From Thermohalobaculum sp039816045 (lineage in GTDB: Bacteria > Pseudomonadota > Alphaproteobacteria > Rhodobacterales > Rhodobacteraceae): a DNA stretch of 64,000 nt. The translations under genes were made by a program, and so were the position numbers. The notes beneath the pieces are model-generated. The model was not told the origin of the DNA, did no database searches, and saw nothing but the letters and a program-made list of their open reading frames with translations. The first letter of the stretch is position 1; every line of letters begins with the position of its first letter. Positions 58,771-64,000 of this stretch are shown piece after piece. The DNA lies in assembly GCA_039816045.1 (NCBI GenBank), contig JBCBYB010000007.1, positions 62,001-126,000 on the forward strand, in the 5' to 3' direction.

Positions 58771-59215
58771 CTGTTTCAATTTAACTCAATTCCACCAGCG
58801 ACTTACCCGGATTAAGGGATTGTCATCTTTTGGCCCGATTACGCCAAAAAAAGACCTTTCTGCGCGCCTCATTCCGACGCTTTCTCGGGGCAAAACCTCA
58901 CTGTCGCGTGAAGGTTCCACGGTGTGTGTGTCAGGGCGATAGCGTAAGCCGGCAGTTCAGTGAGGTTATACCGGCGTTCTGTGCGTGTTGAGTAAAGTAC
59001 CTGATAACCGTGAGTTGTTTATGTGTGAAGAAGGCGCGCGTAGTGTTGGGCAAGGCGTCGATACAGGCCTCACTCTGTATTCGTGCTTAACCATTCGGCC
59101 GGTTGCTTCAGCCGGTCGGTGATCGAACCGGGTTCTGCTGCGTTTAATCCCCGGTACGATCCGCCCCGGTCCCAATCCCCCCATGGGTGAGGGCCGGGGC
59201 GCTGTGCTTTTGGGG
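58771..59215. other. 445-base gap between convergent genes, possible structured RNA
   Basis: No convincing gene is seen between parC and trxB, which face each other. The first 100 bases are AT-richer than the surroundings. Structured elements visible are a ten-base inverted repeat, AACCTCACTG at 58894-58903 and CAGTGAGGTT at 58958-58967, a nested GCCGG/CCGGC pair, a nine-pair stem-loop at 59096-59118 (CGGCCGGTT, loop GCTTC, AGCCGGTCG), and a GC-rich hairpin near 59162-59200. A TTAACCAT (CtrA half-site) is at 59087-59094. Convergent gaps elsewhere in the window are usually under 20 bases, so an RNA gene is possible. I do not recognise a known RNA. Confidence 0.4.
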
Positions 59216-60196
59216 CTATTCTGCAGCCTGAACGTCGCTCGTGGCATCGCTTTGCTCGCCGAGAAACCGCTCAGCCTCCAGCGCGGCCATGCATCCCATC
59301 CCGGCTGACGTCACGGCCTGGCGATAGATATGGTCGGTCACATCGCCTGCCGCGAAGACGCCCGGGATCGAAGTCGCCGTGCTGTCGGGGGCGGTCACCA
59401 CATAGCCGCCATGATGGGTCTCCAGCTGGTCCGCGACGAGCTGGCTCGCCGGTGCGTGGCCGATGGCGACGAAGACCCCTGCGGCCTCGACTTCCCGCGT
59501 CTCTCCGGTTTGGGCGTGGGCGAGGCGCGCGCCGGTCACGCCAGCGGCTGGGCTGCCAAGGATCTCATCCACCACATGGTCCCAGACCACCTCGATCTTG
59601 GGATGGTTGAACAGCCGCTTCTGCAGGATGGCCTCGGCGCGCAGGCTGTCGCGGCGGTGCACCAGCGTGACCTTGGAGGCGAGCCCGGCGAGATAGAGCG
59701 CCTCCTCCACGGCTGTGTTGCCGCCGCCCACCACGATCACCTCGCGTCCGCGATAGAAGAAGCCGTCGCAGGTGGCGCAAGCCGAGACGCCGGTCCCCAT
59801 AAACGTCTGCTCCGACGGGATGCCGAGCCATTTCGCCTGTGCTCCCGTCGCCAGGATCACGCTGTCGGCCAGCCAAACCTGACCGCTGTCGGTCTCGGCG
59901 CGGAACGGGCGCTGCGAGAGGTCGAGCTTGGTCACGATATCCGCCACGATCTCCGTGCCGACGGCCTTGGCATGGGCCTCCATCTGCACCATCAGCTCAG
60001 GGCCTTGGGTGGTGATCAATCCGGGCCAGTTCTCGACCTCCGTGGTGATGGTGAGCTGCCCGCCCGGCTGCAGGCCCTGGATCAGCACCGGCTCCAGCAG
60101 AGCGCGTGAGGCATAGACGGCGGCGGTATAGCCCGCAGGGCCCGAGCCGACGATCAGCACGCGGACATGGCGGGGATCGGCTGGACTCGCAGACAT
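59216..60196 (-). CDS. trxB: Thioredoxin-disulfide reductase
   Basis: TrxB reduces thioredoxin with NADPH through FAD and a cysteine pair. The 326-residue product has the FAD motif VLIVGSGPAGYTAAVYASRA, GGQLTITTEVENWPG, the redox pair Cys140-Ala-Thr-Cys143 (SACATCDGFF), the NADPH motif VIVVGGGNTAVEEALYLAGLASKVTLVHRR and the FAD end GVFAAGDVTDHIYRQAVTSAGMGCMAALEAERFL. The start at 60196 has GAGGAGAGTGCC before it; the longer frame does not fit the family. It follows the ELM1-family gene on the minus strand after 66 bases. Confidence 0.95.
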   Translation of the reverse strand: MSASPADPRHVRVLIVGSGPAGYTAAVYASRALLEPVLIQGLQPGGQLTITTEVENWPGLITTQGPELMVQMEAHAKAVGTEIVADIVTKLDLSQRPFRAETDSGQVWLADSVILATGAQAKWLGIPSEQTFMGTGVSACATCDGFFYRGREVIVVGGGNTAVEEALYLAGLASKVTLVHRRDSLRAEAILQKRLFNHPKIEVVWDHVVDEILGSPAAGVTGARLAHAQTGETREVEAAGVFVAIGHAPASQLVADQLETHHGGYVVTAPDSTATSIPGVFAAGDVTDHIYRQAVTSAGMGCMAALEAERFLGEQSDATSDVQAAE

Positions 60197-60262
60197 CGGC
60201 ACTCTCCTCTGGCGCTGGGGTCGGGCCAAGATAGGCAGGGCCGCGGCCCGCGCCAAGGGGCC

Positions 60263-61243
60263 TCACGCCATAGAGAGCCGGGCGAGGATCTCTGCCGCCA
60301 AGCGGTCGGCTTCGGCGAGGGGTCGGTAGGACCAGCGCTCGATCTGGCCGGTAAAGTCGCGAGCGATACCCCGGGCGGCGAGCGCGGTGTGGAACCGCTG
60401 CGCCTTGTCGGACGCGCCACCGGTGCGGAAGATGTGTACCGGGAGCCCGGTGGAGGCGGCCTCGGAGGCCATGTTCACCGAGTCTTCCGTGACAAGCACG
60501 GCGTCGGCCAGCCCCAGGATCGCGGGGTAGGGATTTTCGCCGGTGCCTGCGTGGAGGAGGTGACGCGCCGGGTCGAGGGCGGTCTCCAACGCCGTCATCA
60601 CCGCGGGATCGGTGCGGCGGGACGCGGTGACGAGCAGGCTGTGCGTCTCGGCGAGCGTGGTAAGGGCTGTGACCAGGCGGGCGCCGGTATCGGCCTCCCA
60701 GCTTGCCATGCGCCCGGGGCCACCAATCAGCACCGCTAGCCGCGGCTTCGGCAGGGGGGCGACCCTGTCCGCCCAAGCGTTTGCCGCCTCCGCCACCCGC
60801 GCCGGAGTGATCCGCCCAGGCGCGCCGAGGCTGGTCAGCACCCTTGGCCCCGTCACGCCGTCATGCTCCGGCACCACAACGGCGTCGAAGGCGGAATGGG
60901 GCATCTGCGGGTCGAGCACTTGGACAGTCTTTGCTCCGCGCCGCCCCAACGCCGCGACCAAGGGCGCGATCCTGCGGCCCGCCCCGATCACCAGATCCGG
61001 GAGACCTGCGGGCACGCCCGAATAGCCCGCTTCGGGCCAGCCAGGCAGGACGCCGAGCGCCAGCGACACCGCTGCAGGAAGGAGGGCCGCCAGGCGTCCG
61101 GGCTCTGCCGCATGGACAGCGATATGCACTGGACGGGCCCGTCCGATTGCCTCCGCCAGCCCCAATGCCTGCGCTGCGTTGCCCGCGCGCCCATCCGTGA
61201 GCGCCCAAACGTTCACTGCCTTTAGGGTAGTCTGCGTTTCCAT
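60263..61243 (-). CDS. ELM1/GtrOC1-family protein, putative glycosyltransferase
   Basis: The 326-residue product matches the mitochondrial-fission ELM1 family known in plants and alphaproteobacteria: VWALTDGRAGNAAQALGLAEAIG near the N-terminus, then LVIGAGRRIAPLVAALGRRGAKTVQVLDPQM, DAVVVPEHDGVTGPRVLTSLG, AVLIGGPGRMASWEADTG and VTEDSVNMASEAASTGLPVHIFRT. The C-terminal half has a GT-B-type glycosyltransferase fold appearance. Bacterial members are of uncertain function; plant ELM1 recruits a fission dynamin. It is divergent from the Lrp gene, with a 99-base gap. Confidence 0.85.
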   Translation of the reverse strand: METQTTLKAVNVWALTDGRAGNAAQALGLAEAIGRARPVHIAVHAAEPGRLAALLPAAVSLALGVLPGWPEAGYSGVPAGLPDLVIGAGRRIAPLVAALGRRGAKTVQVLDPQMPHSAFDAVVVPEHDGVTGPRVLTSLGAPGRITPARVAEAANAWADRVAPLPKPRLAVLIGGPGRMASWEADTGARLVTALTTLAETHSLLVTASRRTDPAVMTALETALDPARHLLHAGTGENPYPAILGLADAVLVTEDSVNMASEAASTGLPVHIFRTGGASDKAQRFHTALAARGIARDFTGQIERWSYRPLAEADRLAAEILARLSMA

Positions 61244-61342
61244 ATCTTGCCCTGAGGCGTAATTTTATTGCTTTTTGCGGCGGTGCAGCGTACAGAGGCC
61301 GCAATCAGGCGGCCAACGCCTCTGCGATACAGGATTTACCCA

Positions 61343-61831
61343 ATGACCGGAACCAAGCTCGACGAGATCGACGTCAAGATCCTTCGCGAATTGCAGGAGG
61401 ATGGGCGGATGACCAATGTCGAGCTGTCGCGTCGGGTCGGAATTTCGGCTCCGCCCTGTCTGCGCCGCGTGCGCGGGTTGGAGGAGACGGGATATATCGA
61501 GGGCTATCACGCGCAGGTCAATCCGCGTGCCCTCGGCTTCGAGGTGATGGTCTTCGCGATGGTCAGCCTTAAGAGCCAGGCCGGGGCGGATCTGAGCGCC
61601 TTTGAGGAGCAGGCCCGCGCATGGCCGCTGGTGCGCGAGTGCTTCATGCTGAACGGGGAGATCGACTTTCTCCTGAAATGCATGGCGCCGACCCTGGCGA
61701 GTTTCCAAAGCTTCCTGACCGACGACCTGACGGCCGCACCCAATGTGGCCTCGGTGAAGACCTCGCTGGTGATCCGTGCCGCCAAGGACACGCCGGGCGT
61801 TCCCTTCGAAGTGATGGATCCAACCGACTGA
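61343..61831 (+). CDS. Lrp/AsnC-family transcriptional regulator
   Basis: The 162-residue product has the N-terminal winged helix: TKLDEIDVKILRELQEDGRMTNVELSRRVGISAPPCLRRVRGLEETGYIEGY, then the RAM ligand domain with PRALGFEVMVFAMVSLKSQAG, VRECFMLNGEIDFLLKCMAPTLASFQSFL and ASVKTSLVIRAAKDTPGVPF. Lrp/AsnC proteins respond to amino acids. The ATG at 61343 follows AGGATTTACCC. It ends one base before the stop of the convergent der gene. In related genomes this gene often lies near trxB, from memory. Confidence 0.92.
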   Translation: MTGTKLDEIDVKILRELQEDGRMTNVELSRRVGISAPPCLRRVRGLEETGYIEGYHAQVNPRALGFEVMVFAMVSLKSQAGADLSAFEEQARAWPLVRECFMLNGEIDFLLKCMAPTLASFQSFLTDDLTAAPNVASVKTSLVIRAAKDTPGVPFEVMDPTD

Positions 61832-63202
61832 TTAGTCTTTGGCGTAGGGGTTGTCGGGTTTGCGCAAATGCAGCCGCAGCGGCACGCCTTGGAAGCCAAA
61901 GTCCCGCCGGAGCCCTTGGGAGAGATAGCGCGTGTAGCTGTCCGGCAGCTCGTCGGGGCGTGAGCACATCACCACGAAGCCGGGCGGGCGGGTGCGCACC
62001 TGGGTCATGAAGCGCAGGCGGATGCGGCGGCCTCCGGGCGCGGGCGGCGGGTGTTCCTCGAGCTGACGCGCCAGCCAGTCGTTGAGCTTGGCTGTCGTGA
62101 CCCGCTGGTTCCAGGTGGCGTGCATCTGCCGGATCGCCGCTTCGAGCTTGTCTAGGCCGCGCCCCGTCAGGCCGGAGATCGGCACCACCGGCGCGCCCCG
62201 GAGCTGTGGAAGCAGGCGGTCGGCCTTCTCGCGCAGGTCCTTCGCGCGAGCCTGCTTGTCCTCCACCAGATCCCATTTCGAAATGGCGAGCACCACGGCG
62301 CGCCCCTCTCGTTCGGCGAGGTCGGCGAGGCGCAGATCCTGGGTCTCAAAGGCCTGATCCGCCTCCATCAGCAGCACGATCACCTCGGCGAAGCGGATGG
62401 CGCGCAGCGCGTCCGAGGAGGAGAGCCGGTCGAGCACCTCCTGCACCTTGGCCTTCTTGCGCAGCCCCGCCGTGTCGTGGAGCCGGTACCGCCGCCCGCC
62501 CCAGTCGGTTTCGACGGAGATCGCGTCGCGGGTAAGGCCGGCCTCGGGGCCCGTCAGCAACCGGTCCTCGCCGAGGATGGTGTTCACCAGCGTCGATTTG
62601 CCGGCATTGGGGCGCCCGGTGATGGCGATCTGGAGCGGTCGGTTCTCCGCCAGTGGGTCATCGTCGGCGCCGCTGTGGCGTGCGGCCGCCTCAGACGCCT
62701 TCTCATGCGCCTCGGTGAGCGGCGTCAGAGCCGCCAGCAACTCGCCCATTCCCTCGCCATGTTCGGCGGAGATGCCGATGGGCTCGCCAAGGCCGAGCTC
62801 GAAGGCTTCATAGAGACCCGCATCCGCCGCGCGCCCTTCGCATTTGTTGGCGCCCAGGATCACCGTGGCGCCGGCCCGGCGCAGCATCTCAGCCAGCGTG
62901 CGGTCAAGCGCAGTGACACCGGCGCGCGCGTCAATCAGGAAGAGGCAGGCATCCGCCTCGGCCATCGCGCGCTCGGTCAGGCGGCGCATGCGGCCCGGGA
63001 TGCTGTCGTCGGTGGCCTCTTCCAGCCCGGCGGTGTCGATCACAGTGAAGCGGAGCGGCCCGAGCCGGGCATCGCCCTCACGCAGGTCGCGCGTCACGCC
63101 GGGCCGGTCGTCGACCAGCGCGAGGCGCTTGCCGACCAGCCGGTTGAACAGCGTCGATTTGCCGACATTGGGCCGGCCGATGATGGCGAGAGCGAATGGC
63201 AT
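61832..63202 (-). CDS. der: GTPase Der (EngA), 50S ribosome assembly
   Basis: Der has two GTPase domains in one chain and acts in 50S subunit assembly. The 456-residue product has the first P-loop IIGRPNVGKSTLFNRLVG, DRPGVTRD, VIDTAGLEEA and LGANKCEG, then the second, ITGRPNAGKSTLVNTILGE, TRDAISVETDWGG, HDTAGLRKKAKVQEV and ISKWDLVED. In the second domain the usual NKxD is SKWD. A C-terminal KH-like domain follows with NQRVTTAKLNDWLARQLEEHPPPAPGGRRIRLRFMTQ. Length is normal. It lies just before the BamB-like gene on the minus strand, a common order. Confidence 0.96.
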   Translation of the reverse strand: MPFALAIIGRPNVGKSTLFNRLVGKRLALVDDRPGVTRDLREGDARLGPLRFTVIDTAGLEEATDDSIPGRMRRLTERAMAEADACLFLIDARAGVTALDRTLAEMLRRAGATVILGANKCEGRAADAGLYEAFELGLGEPIGISAEHGEGMGELLAALTPLTEAHEKASEAAARHSGADDDPLAENRPLQIAITGRPNAGKSTLVNTILGEDRLLTGPEAGLTRDAISVETDWGGRRYRLHDTAGLRKKAKVQEVLDRLSSSDALRAIRFAEVIVLLMEADQAFETQDLRLADLAEREGRAVVLAISKWDLVEDKQARAKDLREKADRLLPQLRGAPVVPISGLTGRGLDKLEAAIRQMHATWNQRVTTAKLNDWLARQLEEHPPPAPGGRRIRLRFMTQVRTRPPGFVVMCSRPDELPDSYTRYLSQGLRRDFGFQGVPLRLHLRKPDNPYAKD

Positions 63203-63243
63203 GGGCGCTCCCTATCGGGCGGGCGCCCGGCCCGCAAGGGGCC

Positions 63244-64000
63244 TCAGCGATAGGCGTGCAGCACCGCGTCGGCCGAGAGGAGGTAGAGTGTGCCGCCCGC
63301 GACCACCGGCCCGGTGATCGAGCCGCCCGGGATCTCGCCCGCAACGCCGCCCTCTCCGTTGACCGCGTCGATGGCCCAGATCTGGCCGATGCTGTCGCTG
63401 AGGATCACCCGTCCGCCCGCCACGACAGGGCCCGAATAGGTGATGGCGTCCTCGCGGTCCTCCTCATCCTCCCAAACCGGGAGCTGCCGGCTCCAGAGTG
63501 TCTGGCCGGAGGCGGCGTCGAGGCGCAGCAACGTGCCCGCATCGGAGACGAGATAGACCGTGTCGCCAACCGCCCAGATCGGGCGTGTGGCGCCGAGCAC
63601 CCGGGTCCAGATGCGCCGGCCGGAGCGCGCCTCGAAGGCGGCCATGCGTCCGCTCTGGTTCGCGGAGATCACGAGCGGCCCGAGCAGAACCGGGTCACCG
63701 GTGAGATCCGTGATCGCCGCGCGGGCGAGGCCGCGGCGGCCACCGGTGATGACCGCGCCCCAATAGCGCCGGCCCGAGGCGAGATCGAGCGCGACGATCT
63801 CGCCCGAGGCATAGGGGACGACCGCGCCGCCACCGCCGATTGCTGGGCTCGCACCGCCGAGATACCCTGCTTCGGCGCCGACACCTTCGGCACGCCACAG
63901 CAAACGGCCGGTATCAGATTGGACGGCGAAGGCCTGGCTCGCTCGGGTCACGGCCACAGCGATGCCGCCTGCGACGGCTGGGGCCGCCCGGAACGGGGCG
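63244..64000 (-). CDS. PQQ-like beta-propeller protein (BamB-like), 3' part
   Basis: The gene runs off the right edge; about 252 C-terminal residues are visible. The sequence has the repeated propeller blade pattern GGRVILSDSIGQIWAIDAVNGEGG and SDTGRLLWRAEG, VALDLASGRRYWGAVITGG, FEARSGRRIWTRVLGATRPIWAVGDTVYLVSDAGTLLRLDAASGQTLWSRQLP. The Ala-x-Asp-x-x-x-Gly-x-x-x-Trp repeat is typical of BamB, an outer-membrane-assembly lipoprotein, and of PQQ-domain proteins. The upstream end, with the lipoprotein signal, is missing. Because der is the next gene, BamB is the likely identity. Confidence 0.82.
   Translation of the reverse strand, partial: APFRAAPAVAGGIAVAVTRASQAFAVQSDTGRLLWRAEGVGAEAGYLGGASPAIGGGGAVVPYASGEIVALDLASGRRYWGAVITGGRRGLARAAITDLTGDPVLLGPLVISANQSGRMAAFEARSGRRIWTRVLGATRPIWAVGDTVYLVSDAGTLLRLDAASGQTLWSRQLPVWEDEEDREDAITYSGPVVAGGRVILSDSIGQIWAIDAVNGEGGVAGEIPGGSITGPVVAGGTLYLLSADAVLHAYR

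Noticed and set aside
59110..59140. Minus-strand GGTTCGATC resembling a tRNA T-arm
   Set aside because: The flanking bases do not form a T-stem, acceptor or anticodon arms.
1..64000. CRISPR arrays, insertion sequences, attachment sites and rRNA or tRNA genes
   Set aside because: No repeat-spacer pattern, transposase motif, long flanking inverted repeat or RNA gene was seen by eye. Only single short inverted repeats and the in-gene RGG repeat are present.

Overview
The window is GC-rich, densely packed bacterial chromosome, most likely from an alphaproteobacterium of the order Rhodobacterales (roseobacter/Paracoccaceae type). The evidence is gene content: a heterotetrameric sarcosine oxidase operon (soxBDAG) behind a GcvT-family dimethylglycine-type dehydrogenase, a formate dehydrogenase locus with DUF3305/DUF3306 and DUF6494-like partners, a VPLPA-CTERM-like sorting tail, EF-P of the Lys34 type, and many four-base start/stop overlaps. 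No phage, insertion sequence, CRISPR array, rRNA or tRNA was seen. Species cannot be named from the sequence alone.

Layout. 1-5300: end of a DUF952 gene, pyrD, a small secreted protein, then a minus-strand run of two PaaI-type thioesterases, an SGNH hydrolase and a MATE exporter, and mscL. 5400-13000: a MerR regulator heads a plus-strand fatty-acid beta-oxidation operon (acyl-CoA dehydrogenase, small protein, glutathione S-transferase, GFA-like zinc protein, thiolase, cupin, bifunctional FadB/FadJ). 13000-17300: a D-2-hydroxyacid dehydrogenase, an RGG-repeat lipoprotein with its own terminator, a Rieske oxygenase, and an aquaporin with a small partner gene. 17500-25460: dimethylglycine/sarcosine oxidation genes with an acetyltransferase gene inside the operon. 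25500-28760: efp, a cupin, an inositol-phosphatase-family gene, an orphan PAAR protein and alanine dehydrogenase.

28900-36100 is the least ordinary part. A MotA/ExbB-like membrane protein is coupled to a 714-residue MotB/OmpA-like protein with a very long predicted coiled coil. A hydrolase and an outer-membrane-like beta-barrel protein follow, then a locally lower-GC gene with a LysM-like N-terminus and a hydrophobic Ala/Gly-rich middle that looks like a secreted effector. 36200-39600 holds an RlmD/TrmA-type RNA methyltransferase, a cell-surface PQQ-type sugar dehydrogenase and a MerR/SDR pair.

39690-55100 is a formate dehydrogenase region. On the minus strand lie a DUF6505-like protein, a degenerate biotin/lipoate-ligase-like protein, an Mrp/ApbC P-loop ATPase, a DUF6494-like protein and a multi-[4Fe-4S] protein. 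Divergently on the plus strand lie DUF3305, DUF3306, a TorD-like chaperone, a small Tat-signal protein, FdhA and FdhB. A strong terminator, a TPR/2OG-oxygenase gene and a DUF2798 gene separate these from the cytochrome b subunit, a WD40-cytochrome c fusion and a 42-residue peptide. The natural reading is a periplasmic Tat-exported molybdenum or tungsten formate dehydrogenase feeding membrane cytochromes, with cytoplasmic iron-sulfur and cofactor maturation factors beside it. 55100-64000 returns to housekeeping: cobD, a YciA-like thioesterase, parC, a 445-base gap with possible RNA structure, trxB, an ELM1-family protein, an Lrp/AsnC regulator, der and the end of a BamB-like gene.

All functions are assigned by reading motifs and gene order. 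No database search was run.
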